Positions 15,290-23,239 are shown, counted from the stretch's first letter. The stretch is DNA of 25,177 bases from an uncultured Senegalimassilia sp. (GCF_902464545.1 NZ_CABQJR010000031.1:1-25177), one strand, 5' to 3'. Program-made: numbers and translations. The notes: generated by a model not told the origin, from the letters alone.

Positions 15290-16642
15290 CTACCTCAGCT
15301 TGCTGCGGATCTCGATGACGCGGGCGATGCTGCGGGCCACTTCCACGCCCACATGCCAGCTGCTCTTCTCGTACAGCACGTTGCCGCCCACCATGGTCAT
15401 GAGCACGTCGGAGCCGGTGCAGGCGTTGACCACGGCCGAGACCGGGTCGGTGGCCGGCGTTTGGTGCGAGCCGGACAGGTCGACGGCGATGACGTCGGCC
15501 AGCTTGCCCACTTCCAAGCTGCCCACCTTGTCGTCCATGCGCAGCGCGCGGGCGCCGCCGATGGTGGCCATCTCCAGCATGGTGGAGGATTTCATGAAGC
15601 TGCGCGGATTCACGGCGCGCTGGATGAGCATGCCGATGTGCATCTCCGAGATCATGTCGGTGGAGTCGGTGGCGGCGGGGCTGTCGGTACCCAGGCCAAC
15701 GCGCAGGCCGTTGTTCAGGAACTCGGCGAGCGGGGCCACGCCCATGCCCAGCTGCGCGTTGATGCGCGGGCAGCTGGCGATGGAGACGTCGTATTCCTTG
15801 AGCTTGGCCACGTCATGGTCGTCGACGTAGACGCCGTGCACCATCATGACGTTGTCGCTTTCGAACGCGCCCCAGTTCAGCACGTAGTTGACCGGCGTGG
15901 TGCCCGTGGGCAGCCACGGCGGGACCTCCACGTAGCAGCGCGTGGTGTCCATGGAGTGGACGGAGAAGGGCGAGGAGCCGTAGCGCACGAAATCGCACTC
16001 CTCGCGGTCGCCGGCCAGGCGCAGCGCCACGGGAAGGTTCTTCCTGGAGGCGAGCTGGGCGACCTTGCGGAAGATCTCCGGGTTGCAGGTGAACAGCGAC
16101 GACGGGGCCAGGCCGACGGTAAGACGGTCGGAATCGACCTCTTCCTGCCAATGGGCCAGGTCGTTCTCGGCCTGATGCATGGCGAAGTCCACGCGGCGGC
16201 GGTCCATGGCGCCCACCTCGCGGTAGACGACGCCGCGCATGCCCAGCTTCTGCATGGCGGTGCAGCTGGCGCCCGATGTGGTGATGTCGGCCACGGTGGT
16301 GATACCGCTGGACAGCGACTCGAGGCCGCCCAGGATGGCCGAATCGTACCAATCGGCGGCGTCCATCTTCGCGGACAGCTCGCGCATGGTCATGATCCAA
16401 GTAGCATAGGGGACATCGTGGACGATGCCGCGCATGACCGCGTTCTCCAGGTGGGTGTGCAGGTCGACGAAGCCGGGCAGGATGGCCGCCTGGCCGAAAT
16501 CGGAGACTTCCTCATCGGGATAGCGCAACTTGAGCATGGCGGCGTCGCCGACGTCGCGGATGGCGCCGTCGCGAACGAGCACCGCACCGTTGTGGATGGG
16601 TTCCGACGTGATGGGAAGCACGTACTGCGCGCACAAAAGCAT
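15290..16642 (-). CDS. Amidohydrolase of the ATZ/TRZ (MtaD/SAH deaminase-like) group with altered active site
   Basis: I choose ATG 16642 (GCGAGG upstream, and the family N-terminus LLCAQYVLPI starts there), giving 450 residues. The TIM-barrel hydrolase signature is clear: LPGFVDLHTHLENAVMRG with metal ligands H62 and H64, VHGVYVDD (H269), ASCPRINAQLGMGVAPL and GTDSPAATDSTDM (D320). Two expected pieces are changed: where relatives read 'HLxET' it reads RLAGD (R208, G211), and 'PHAPYTCS' reads PSSLFTCN. Loss of the third metal histidine and the acid would change or abolish usual deaminase chemistry. Substrate unknown; cytoplasmic. Confidence 0.85.
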   Translation of the reverse strand: MLLCAQYVLPITSEPIHNGAVLVRDGAIRDVGDAAMLKLRYPDEEVSDFGQAAILPGFVDLHTHLENAVMRGIVHDVPYATWIMTMRELSAKMDAADWYDSAILGGLESLSSGITTVADITTSGASCTAMQKLGMRGVVYREVGAMDRRRVDFAMHQAENDLAHWQEEVDSDRLTVGLAPSSLFTCNPEIFRKVAQLASRKNLPVALRLAGDREECDFVRYGSSPFSVHSMDTTRCYVEVPPWLPTGTTPVNYVLNWGAFESDNVMMVHGVYVDDHDVAKLKEYDVSIASCPRINAQLGMGVAPLAEFLNNGLRVGLGTDSPAATDSTDMISEMHIGMLIQRAVNPRSFMKSSTMLEMATIGGARALRMDDKVGSLEVGKLADVIAVDLSGSHQTPATDPVSAVVNACTGSDVLMTMVGGNVLYEKSSWHVGVEVARSIARVIEIRSKLR

Positions 16643-16682
16643 GGGCTGCCTCGCTTGTTCCGTGATTTGCAAGTAAACACGT

Positions 16683-16691
16683 ATGATAGCA
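16683..16691 (-). promoter_or_regulatory. Extended -10 promoter of the amidohydrolase gene
   Basis: On the minus strand TGCTATCAT is an extended -10 element; no good -35 was seen. The implied leader is about 35 nt. Confidence 0.4.
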
Positions 16692-16760
16692 CCGATGAGC
16701 GCCCCGGCGGAGCTTCCACGAAAGCAACGCGGCGAGCGGCGCGGGCCGGGGAGTTTGATT

Positions 16761-16849
16761 CGCGAACAGGGGACGGAGGTGTGTTCACGCGGATACGTCG
16801 ACGGAAGTGCGGGGGTTGACCGCGAACACACCTCCGTCCCCTGTTCGCG
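16761..16849. repeat. Perfect 26-bp inverted repeat (REPIN-like hairpin)
   Basis: Arms 16761-16786 and 16824-16849 are exact reverse complements (core GGGGACGGAGGTGTGTTC), separated by 37 nt that add a GCGG/CCGC pair. The right arm ends 2 bp before the stop of the following kinase gene. The GGGGACGG/GTTC core resembles REP sequences mobilised by RAYT transposases in many bacteria (from memory). It may also terminate transcription of the kinase gene. Confidence 0.85.
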
Positions 16850-16851
16850 GG

Positions 16852-18324
16852 CTACTTCAACGGCAGGGTTGCGGTGAACACGGTGCCTTCGGCTTGCGTG
16901 CTGGCGACCGTCAGGGTGCCGCCGTGCTCCTCGGCGATGGCCCGCGCGATGGCAAGCCCCAGACCGTGCCCGCCGGCGCTGCCCGTGCGCGCCTTGTCGG
17001 CGCGGTAGAAGCGGTCGAACACGTGGGGAAGGTCCTCGGGCGATATGGGCGCGCCGGTGTTGCGCGCCGCAAGTTTCGCCTGCTTGCCCGAGCGCGAAAG
17101 CGACACGTCCACCGCTCCCCCGTCGTCAACGTACTTGCAAGCATTGTCGATGAGCGTGCCCGCCAAACGGCGCAGCCGCTGCTCGTTACCTCGCAGCTCG
17201 ATACCGGGCTCCACCTGCGATTCCAGCTTCACGCCACGTTCGAACGCCACCGATTCGAACTGCAGCACCTCGCCTTCGAGCACGTCGGACAGATCGACCT
17301 CCTCGAAGGCCGGACGGGCGGCACCGGATTGCGCGGCGGCCTCCTCCTCGTCCATCTTCGCCAGCGCGAGCAAGTCGCCCACCAGGCCCTGCATGGCCTC
17401 GGCCTCGTGCTGCGTGCTCTCGAGCCATTGGCTTTGACTTGCCACGCTGCGCTCGGAATGCTCGAGCGCGATGGACGTGTTCGCCAAGATGACGGTGAGC
17501 GGGGTTTTCAGGTCGTGCGACGCATCGGCCACGAAGCGTCGCTGCTGCGTCCAGGCGCGGGCGACGGGGCGCAGCGCCCAGCGGCTGAAGAACAGGCTGA
17601 TGACGAAGAACACGGCCAGCGCCGCCACCTCCACCACGGCGAGCGTGGCCGCCAGGGTACGCCAACCGCTTGCGCTTCCCATGTCGGCGAACGCCAGGTA
17701 CATGACGCCGCCCGCCTGGCGCTTCACGTAGAACAGGCCCAGGTCGGATAAGCTGCCGAAGCCCTCGTCGGCTCCGGCGAGCTGCTGACCGGCTTGCTCG
17801 AGCACGTCTTGGCTGATGGAGGCCGTGTTGAAGCGACCGAGAGCGGTCATGTCGCCGTCCGCGGACATGGAGAACAGGGCCACGGGGATGACCTGCCCCC
17901 CATCGCGCTCGCGACCGCCAATGGTCGGCGGCGCCGCAACGTCGGAGGAGTCGGCAACGGCGAGATCCTGATCGGCCGAGCCGGCGAGCGCATCGGCCGC
18001 GGCGTCCTCCCGGCCCACGGCCGGATCGACGGCAGCGCCGGCTTGCTCGGACGCCTGGGCCGGCGCCTCCGGGCCATCAGGGCTCGACGACCCATCCGCC
18101 CCGCCATCGTCGGGCGCGGGCTGTCCTTCGCCAAGCGCATCCTTCCCCATCTGCCTGCCCTGGTGCTCGGAGGCCTGCGCGATGGCCTGGTTGAGCGCAC
18201 CGTCGACCGTGGCAACGCTTTGCCGATGGTTCACCACGCAGATGGTCGTGAAAATCACCGTCAGCACGATGGCGACAGTTGCCATGTTCAGCGCTATGAA
18301 CTTGATGCGGAGCTTTTTCAGCAT
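16852..18324 (-). CDS. Sensor histidine kinase, EnvZ/PhoR-like (HisKA + HATPase_c)
   Basis: The 490-residue membrane kinase has TM1 at about 8-31, an extracytoplasmic sensor region (32-222) and TM2 at about 223-246. The phospho-acceptor is H270 in VADASHDLKTPLTV; the ATPase domain shows LIDNACKY, DLPHVFDRFYR and GGHGLGLAIA. The middle of the sensor region (about 60-145) is a low-complexity Ala/Asp/Gly/Pro/Ser stretch, unusual for a ligand domain and possibly a flexible linker. No clear HAMP domain separates TM2 from HisKA. It lies 12 bp downstream of its response regulator. The signal is unknown. Confidence 0.93.
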   Translation of the reverse strand: MLKKLRIKFIALNMATVAIVLTVIFTTICVVNHRQSVATVDGALNQAIAQASEHQGRQMGKDALGEGQPAPDDGGADGSSSPDGPEAPAQASEQAGAAVDPAVGREDAAADALAGSADQDLAVADSSDVAAPPTIGGRERDGGQVIPVALFSMSADGDMTALGRFNTASISQDVLEQAGQQLAGADEGFGSLSDLGLFYVKRQAGGVMYLAFADMGSASGWRTLAATLAVVEVAALAVFFVISLFFSRWALRPVARAWTQQRRFVADASHDLKTPLTVILANTSIALEHSERSVASQSQWLESTQHEAEAMQGLVGDLLALAKMDEEEAAAQSGAARPAFEEVDLSDVLEGEVLQFESVAFERGVKLESQVEPGIELRGNEQRLRRLAGTLIDNACKYVDDGGAVDVSLSRSGKQAKLAARNTGAPISPEDLPHVFDRFYRADKARTGSAGGHGLGLAIARAIAEEHGGTLTVASTQAEGTVFTATLPLK

Positions 18325-18336
18325 AGGATGGCCGCC

Positions 18337-19020
18337 TTAGGCCGCGGCGCCATCGGCGGCGAAACGGTAGCCCGCCTTGCGGATGGTCTCGATGCACGCC
18401 TGCGAGCCCAAGAAGCGCATCTTCTTGCGCAGGAAGCTGACATAGGCTTCCACATTGTTGTCCTCGGCGCTCGATTCCACGCCCCACACGCGCTCGATGA
18501 GCAGCTCCTTCGACACCACCTGACCCGCGTTGCTCATAAGCACCTTCGCCAGGGAAAACTCCTTGAACGACAGATGGATGGTCTTCTGCCCGCACGTCAG
18601 ATCGTAGCTTTCCAGATTCAGCGAAAGATCGCCCGCATCGAGCTTCTCGAAGATCACCTCGCCCTGGCGGCGCGTGAGGGCGCGCAGGTGCGCCAGCAGC
18701 TCGGCGGGGCTGAAAGGCTTGGTCATGTAGTCATCGGCGCCGCTGTCCAGACCGGTGATCTTGTCGGGCACGGCATCGCGCGCGGTGAGCAGCAGCACCG
18801 GTGTGCTCACGTTCTTGCGGCGCAATTCGGTCACTACCGTGAAACCGTCCATTTTGGGAAGCATGACGTCCAGGATGACCACGTCGTAGATGCCGCTTTC
18901 GGCATAGGCCAGCCCGTCGGCGCCGTTGTGCACCACGTCGGTGCCGTAGCCGTTCTCCTCCAGGATGTGCGCCAGCGCGCGGGCCAGCCGCACGTCGTCT
19001 TCCACGATGAGGATCTGCAT
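18337..19020 (-). CDS. Two-component response regulator, OmpR/PhoB family
   Basis: The 227-residue regulator has a receiver domain (1-118) with D8/D9, phospho-acceptor D51 (VVILDVMLP), T79 in LLTARD and K101 (TKPF), and a C-terminal winged helix (about 128-222) with LSFKEFSLAKVL, VSKELLIERVWG and ETIRKAGYRF. It is the first gene of the pair and is followed by the kinase. A TATACT sits upstream on the minus strand but without a matching -35. Targets unknown. Confidence 0.95.
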   Translation of the reverse strand: MQILIVEDDVRLARALAHILEENGYGTDVVHNGADGLAYAESGIYDVVILDVMLPKMDGFTVVTELRRKNVSTPVLLLTARDAVPDKITGLDSGADDYMTKPFSPAELLAHLRALTRRQGEVIFEKLDAGDLSLNLESYDLTCGQKTIHLSFKEFSLAKVLMSNAGQVVSKELLIERVWGVESSAEDNNVEAYVSFLRKKMRFLGSQACIETIRKAGYRFAADGAAA

Positions 19021-19120
19021 GGTATGCCTTCCGTCGATTCCCGAACCCGCGCCGCAGGGCGCAGGCGTGCATTCTTTCGGTCAACAGTATACGGCCCAGC
19101 CTGAAAACGGGCTTAAAGAA

Positions 19121-19146
19121 CGGGGCCGCCCCGAAGGACGGCCCCG
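19121..19146 (-). terminator. Rho-independent terminator after the polyferredoxin gene
   Basis: Stem CGGGGCCG (19121-19128) with CGGCCCCG (19139-19146); the loop itself contains CCTTCGGGG. The minus-strand tail is TTCTTTAAG. It lies 23 bp past the stop of the upstream gene. Confidence 0.8.
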
Positions 19147-19169
19147 CGTGCGGAAGCTATGGAAGCGGA

Positions 19170-20354
19170 TTAGCGCTCGTAGACCTGATCGCAGCCGAGC
19201 AGGTCCTTCATGGTGCGCCAGATCTGGTGCGGATCGCCCACGGGGTGCGCGAGCGGCTTCATCTCGTAGCGCTCCACCGCGCCCGAGAGCAGGTCGACGG
19301 CGAACACCTCGTCGGAGAGCGTGAGCGCCTGCTGCGGGCAGATGTCCGTGCAGCAACGGCATTTCACGCAATCGCCGGGGAAATGCTCCACGCCGAACGT
19401 GCCGTCCTCGTCGGTGAACTTGCTGATGGCGCCGGTCGGGCAGAACGTCGCGCACATCTGGCAGCTGCTACACTTATCCGGGTCGATGATGACATGACCC
19501 CACAGGCGCGTCTCGATCATGACGTCCTGCGGCTCGCCCAGGCTGGACAGGCTGTTCAACAGAAGCTCGCGGCGATCGGGGATGAAATGCGGCAACGTGC
19601 CGTCCTCCATCACCTTTTGGAAGCGCGATTCGGGCTTCTCCTGGATGCCGAGCGTCTCCTTCACGGCGTAGTCGGCGGTGGTGCCGGCGGCGGCTTTCGC
19701 CTCGGAGCCCATCTCTTCGAAGAACCTGCGCTTGCCGGCGTCGAAGCTGGATTTGCCCTCCAGGCGCACCTGGTGCGGGAACCTCTTCACCAGGTCGACG
19801 CGCACGTTGCTGTTCCACGTTTCCAGCAGCGTGTTGGCGGTATCGCGCACCTGCTCGGCCATGTGGAACCCGGTGGCGTGCTCGCAGGCGGCGCACTTGC
19901 CCTCCACCAGGCTGATGTGCTTGGCGCCGGCCACGGCCAGGGTGACCAGCAGGCTTTCCTCCACGCGCCCAAGGCACGTAACGGACACGACTTTCTCCAG
20001 GTCAAGCAGCCCTTCCGCAGCGTTCACGATCTGCTCGCACGCGATGACCACCTCGCCGTCGGCAGCGCGCATGGCCTGGATGCAGCGATGCAGCAGCTCG
20101 GCGTCGTTGGGGCGATGGGCCTCGAGCGCGCACGTGGGGCACACGGTGGCGCACGTGCCGCAGCCGATGCACTTCTCCGGCGAGATGATCAGCTCATTGT
20201 CGTTATAGGATATGCAGCCCGACGTGCACACCTCCGCGCATTTCATGCACGTGGCGTTGCGATTGCGCACGACGGCGCAACGGTTCTGATGAACCGTGAT
20301 ATCGGCGCTCTGAAGTTTTTCGAGCAGACCGAGGAAATTCTTGGCACTTGGCAT
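19170..20354 (-). CDS. Polyferredoxin with four-cluster [4Fe-4S] motifs and a central MvhD-like segment
   Basis: I choose ATG 20354 (AAGGGGC upstream), giving 394 residues. Cysteine motifs: C36-x2-C39-x3-C43-x3-C47, CIGCGTCATVCP (62-73), CSSCQMCATFCP (295-306) and CVKCRCCTDICP (329-340), enough for about four [4Fe-4S] clusters. Between them, residues 100-160 read 'VIACEQ...VSVTCLGRVEES...GAKHISLVEGKCAACEH', a spacing that recalls hydrogenase delta/MvhD domains, which bind [2Fe-2S] and pass electrons. There is no signal peptide, so it is cytoplasmic. Likely an electron-transfer or cofactor-maturation partner of the TorD/NapGH arm. The exact family was not recognised. Confidence 0.82.
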   Translation of the reverse strand: MPSAKNFLGLLEKLQSADITVHQNRCAVVRNRNATCMKCAEVCTSGCISYNDNELIISPEKCIGCGTCATVCPTCALEAHRPNDAELLHRCIQAMRAADGEVVIACEQIVNAAEGLLDLEKVVSVTCLGRVEESLLVTLAVAGAKHISLVEGKCAACEHATGFHMAEQVRDTANTLLETWNSNVRVDLVKRFPHQVRLEGKSSFDAGKRRFFEEMGSEAKAAAGTTADYAVKETLGIQEKPESRFQKVMEDGTLPHFIPDRRELLLNSLSSLGEPQDVMIETRLWGHVIIDPDKCSSCQMCATFCPTGAISKFTDEDGTFGVEHFPGDCVKCRCCTDICPQQALTLSDEVFAVDLLSGAVERYEMKPLAHPVGDPHQIWRTMKDLLGCDQVYER

Positions 20355-20406
20355 TGCTGCCCCTTTCTCGTCTACCCCCTTGCAACTGGTTAGTATAGCC
20401 GTTCGC

Positions 20407-21207
20407 CTACGAAAACGCACCGGCAGCGGCGTCGAACTCGCGCACGGAGCCGTCGGCGTACTCGATGCCCCAGGTGCCGTAGTCCACGTCGAACGCGGAC
20501 AGCTCGGGCATGGCGAAAACGGGCTCGGCAGGCTGGTCGGCAACGACGTCGGCAGGCGCCGCGGCAGCGGGCTCGGCGGTGTCGGCAGGCGCGGCTACCT
20601 GCGGCTGCTCAGCCGTTTGACCTGCGGTTTCGTCTTGCTCGGCGGCAGCGGCGGCCTCGGCTTGCGCCTGCTCGGCGGCTGCGAGCTGCGCCTCGTAGCT
20701 GGCGCGCGACGGGATGCGCACGCAGGCGATATCCTGCCCCAGCGCACCGGCGTTCATGAGGTCGCGCACGCGCTCGACCATGTCCACCGCATCGGCAGGG
20801 AACGACGAATCGGAGCCCGTCTTCACCGCAACGAGCGCGTCGTCGCCGAACTCCAGCTCAAGCCAGTGATACGGAAACGCCAGCTGGCCGTTTTCGGCAC
20901 GGACGTTGTTGGCAGCCGTGATGGTGTTGGACACCTTCGAGAACATGTTGTGCAGCCACTTGGGCATGACGCCCTCCCACAGCTGCTGCGCCGCCTCATC
21001 AGAGCTGTCCCAGTACGCGCGATGCAGCTTGATCATGAAGCGCATCACGTTCTCCGGGCGCTGCCCGTCTGCCGGCTTGTGCGCCTGCACAAGCGACGGC
21101 GCCACATAGGAGTACGAGCGTTTGATGTCGGAGACGCACTCGTCGTTGAATAAACGTTCGTCCAGGTCCATGCGAAGAATCAAAGAGGGTCGAATAAAAG
21201 CGGTCAT
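20407..21207 (-). CDS. Unknown protein next to the redox divergon
   Basis: The 266-residue product begins MTAFIRPSLILRMDLDERLF at ATG 21207, with GAAAGGAAG as ribosome-binding site; the frame extends upstream but without support. Residues 1-160 look globular (WLELEFGDDALVAVKTGSDSSFPADAVDMV). Residues 165-240 are an Ala/Glu/Gln/Pro low-complexity linker, and the C-terminus has YGTWGIEYADGSVREFDAA. No signal, membrane helix or cofactor motif was seen and no family recognised. It is the first gene on the minus arm of the divergon, 52 bp before the polyferredoxin gene, so they probably share a promoter and a role. Confidence 0.78.
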   Translation of the reverse strand: MTAFIRPSLILRMDLDERLFNDECVSDIKRSYSYVAPSLVQAHKPADGQRPENVMRFMIKLHRAYWDSSDEAAQQLWEGVMPKWLHNMFSKVSNTITAANNVRAENGQLAFPYHWLELEFGDDALVAVKTGSDSSFPADAVDMVERVRDLMNAGALGQDIACVRIPSRASYEAQLAAAEQAQAEAAAAAEQDETAGQTAEQPQVAAPADTAEPAAAAPADVVADQPAEPVFAMPELSAFDVDYGTWGIEYADGSVREFDAAAGAFS

Positions 21208-21306
21208 GGCTTCAGCTTCCTTTCTCCAAACCAAAGCGGACCGGCGCACGTCCCCACGCGGCCGGGTCCGTCGTCCACTTGCATTCTTCCCCAAACCCCG
21301 CCGCGC

Positions 21307-21336
21307 AGTATGGCGCAACCCTCCGCGCATTGTCAA
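21307..21336 (-). promoter_or_regulatory. sigma70-like promoter of the minus arm of the redox divergon
   Basis: On the minus strand TTGACA (21331-21336) and CATACT (21307-21312) are 18 bp apart, giving a leader of about 90 nt. In that leader CGGACCGGC (21237-21245) can pair with GCCGGGTCCG (21261-21270) just before CTTTGGTTT, a weak attenuator candidate. Confidence 0.7.
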
Positions 21337-21389
21337 ACGTGAACACGATTATCCCCAAAGTCGAATAATGCGACACGGGAAATCGAACC

Positions 21390-21419
21390 TTGACATCGTC
21401 GGTTCGGCGCGCCTATCAT
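21390..21419 (+). promoter_or_regulatory. sigma70-like promoter of the plus arm of the redox divergon
   Basis: TTGACA (21390-21395), 18-bp spacer, TATCAT (21414-21419). It faces away from the minus promoter, leaving 53 bp between the two -35 boxes. That gap holds ATTAT (21348-21352) and ATAAT (21365-21369), a possible operator half-site pair. The leader to the ATG is about 160 nt. Confidence 0.72.
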
Positions 21420-21473
21420 CAACGCGGGGAGTCCGCCGGCGCGCCGAGCGCGCGGCAGACATTGTTTGCAAAA

Positions 21474-21552
21474 GTCGGAGCTTCAGGGGTGAAGTTCCCG
21501 GAGTCGGTCTTACGGGCCGGCACTGTAGCGTCGCGCCAGAAGGCAGACGCTA
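21474..21552 (+). promoter_or_regulatory. Structured 5' leader, possible riboswitch or attenuator
   Basis: GAGCTTCA/TGAAGTTC form an 8-bp hairpin with a GGGG loop (21479-21498). Then come CGGTC, GGCCGGCACTGTA and CCAGAAGGCAGACG. TAGCGTC (21526-21532) pairs with GACGCTA (21546-21552), followed by GTTTTGTTGTT, like an intrinsic terminator before the ribosome-binding site. The order GGTGAAxxxCC ... GGCACTGTA ... CCAGAAGG partly resembles the cobalamin riboswitch core, but the 5' conserved blocks were not found, so the class is unproven. Confidence 0.35.
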
Positions 21553-21587
21553 GTTTTGTTGTTGGCAATGTCTGGGAGGGGCGGAGC

Positions 21588-22412
21588 ATGTCTGATTCCA
21601 CTTTCGATCTATCCTTTGATTCCGAGCTTGACGAGTTCGACCCGCTGGAAGACACCGGCGCGGACGACGATGAAAACGAGGGCGGCGATTACACCGCCAT
21701 CAGCTCGGCAACCGATGCGCCCGCACAGCAAATCGAGGCCGAAAGCGATAACCGCACGCCGGCCGAGCGCATCGACGACCTGTTCAAATCCATGGCCCCG
21801 CGCCGTAAGGTGCTGCTGGGCATCCTGTCCTTCGTGCAAGAGCCGCAAACCGCCGAGGCCGTGAACGCCCACGTCGACGAGCTGCAGCAGGACAACTTCA
21901 GCGTCTACACCGCCGCCAACCTGTGCAACCTGCTCGAGCGCGCCGGCGCCATCGAGCGCATCACCGCCGACGGCCAACCCGCCGACGATACGGAAAACGA
22001 GCCCAAGACCGTGGTCGTGGACGGCGTGGAGTACCTGGAAGCCGCCGAACCCGTTGAGGTGTTCTGGCGTATCACCGAGCCTGGCCAGGCAAAACTTGAT
22101 TCCGACAAACCCACCGAGCGCCTGCGCGCCCTGCTTGAGGAGGACGCGGCGTACGCGGTCATCTACAAGCGCATCCTCGCGCTGTGCGCAGCCGAAAACG
22201 GCGCTGCCACCCCGGTCATCAACGGCAAGGTCGACAACGACCCGCTGGTGCAAAAGCCCCGCCTGTACGCCCCGCATTTCGTGGACAAGCTGGAGCAATG
22301 CGACGCGCTGGAATGGCGCAAGGCCTGGTTCACCACCGAAACGGGAAAGCAGGGCCTGGAAATGCTGGCAGATGTCGCGGACGAGTCCGCGGCCGATTCC
22401 AAGGAGGACTAA
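21588..22412 (+). CDS. Unknown acidic protein, first gene of the TorD-NapGH arm
   Basis: I choose ATG 21588, after GGAGGGG; the frame opens at 21390 but that would overlap the promoter. The 274-residue product has a very acidic tail (residues 1-60, rich in Asp/Glu), then a helical region (about 65-130: ERIDDLFKSMAPRRKVLLGILSFVQEPQTAEAVNAHVDELQQDNFSVYTAANLCNLLERAGAI) that looks like a winged-helix or chaperone-like fold, and a further helical part. No membrane segment or metal motif. It lies 2 bp before torD, so they are co-transcribed. Possibly an assembly factor for the same enzyme; function not recognised. Confidence 0.8.
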   Translation: MSDSTFDLSFDSELDEFDPLEDTGADDDENEGGDYTAISSATDAPAQQIEAESDNRTPAERIDDLFKSMAPRRKVLLGILSFVQEPQTAEAVNAHVDELQQDNFSVYTAANLCNLLERAGAIERITADGQPADDTENEPKTVVVDGVEYLEAAEPVEVFWRITEPGQAKLDSDKPTERLRALLEEDAAYAVIYKRILALCAAENGAATPVINGKVDNDPLVQKPRLYAPHFVDKLEQCDALEWRKAWFTTETGKQGLEMLADVADESAADSKED

Positions 22413-22414
22413 CC

Positions 22415-23116
22415 ATGACCGAGAACGCCAATACCGCCGCAGAGCAGGCTTCCATGGACGAGCTGATCAAGCTGATCGAACAGCGCGCCGCAACGTACGG
22501 CCTGCTCAGCCGCCTGTTCCGTGTGGAAGTCGACCAGGAGCTGCTTGACGAGCTGCACGGCATGCGCTTCCCCGCCTCCGCGGGCAACGCCGACGTGGAC
22601 GAGGGCTACCTGCGCCTGGCGAAGTACCTGTCCAATACCTGGGAGAACAGCCTGACCGACCTAGCCGTGGACTACACCCGCGTGTTCATCGGCCACGGCG
22701 TGGACGCCTACAGCGCCGCCTACCCGTTCGAAAGCGTGTACACATCCGAGAAGCGCCTGCTCATGCAGGATGCCCGCGACGAGGTGCTGGCCATCTACCG
22801 CTCCGCCGGCCTTGACAAGAAGAACAGCTGGAAGGAAGGCGAGGACCACGTAGCTCTGGAGCTGGAGTTCGAGCAGGTGCTTGCCAACCGTACCGCCGAT
22901 GCGCTGCGCAAGGGCGACGAGGAGGAAGCCGCCGCGCTGCTGACCACGCAGAAGAACTTCCTGGAAGACCATCTGCTGTCGTGGGTTCCCATGATGAATG
23001 CCGACATGAAGCGTTTCGCGAAAACCGACCTCTATCAGGGCCTTGCCTATCTCACCGACGGGTTCCTGAATACCGATAAGGCGTTTTTGGACGACGTTTT
23101 GACCGAGGACGAGTAA
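22415..23116 (+). CDS. TorD/DmsD-family redox-enzyme chaperone
   Basis: The 233-residue cytoplasmic all-helical protein carries the family pattern LAVDYTRVFIGHG...AAYPFESVYTSEKRLLMQ (about residues 87-120) and a C-terminal DHLLSWVPMM...FAKTDLYQGLAYLTDGF. TorD-like proteins bind the Tat signal of molybdopterin reductases and hold them until the cofactor is in. ATG 22415 has AAGGAGG at 7 nt and starts 2 bp after the previous stop. It stands with two NapGH-like ferredoxins but the molybdoenzyme it should serve is not in the window. Confidence 0.9.
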   Translation: MTENANTAAEQASMDELIKLIEQRAATYGLLSRLFRVEVDQELLDELHGMRFPASAGNADVDEGYLRLAKYLSNTWENSLTDLAVDYTRVFIGHGVDAYSAAYPFESVYTSEKRLLMQDARDEVLAIYRSAGLDKKNSWKEGEDHVALELEFEQVLANRTADALRKGDEEEAAALLTTQKNFLEDHLLSWVPMMNADMKRFAKTDLYQGLAYLTDGFLNTDKAFLDDVLTEDE

Positions 23117-23126
23117 CGGGCATCGC

Positions 23127-23160
23127 CCGCCGACGCGCTTCGAAGCCGGCGCGTCGGCGG
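23127..23160 (+). terminator. Hairpin between the torD-like and napG-like genes
   Basis: A perfect 12-bp stem CCGCCGACGCGC (23127-23138) with GCGCGTCGGCGG (23149-23160), 10-nt loop, then TTTGCACC. The T-run is short, so it may only reduce read-through into the ferredoxin genes or act in mRNA stability. Confidence 0.5.
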
Positions 23161-23239
23161 TTTGCACCGCCAGGCTTCCCGGCGCGGAGGGCGTCGGATA
23201 CGGGGAGGCCAGCATCGGGCGCGAGCGAAAGAAGGAGAG

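Noticed and set aside
50..16780. Recurring GGGACGG heptamer in several intergenic spots (near 56, 10848, 12056, 16771)
   Set aside because: A 7-mer of this composition is expected several times by chance in 25 kb of GC-rich DNA; only the 26-bp repeat is significant.
15290..16831. Longer amidohydrolase starting at 16831
   Set aside because: It would run through the 26-bp inverted repeat and adds residues unlike the family; the ATG at 16642 fits the conserved N-terminus.
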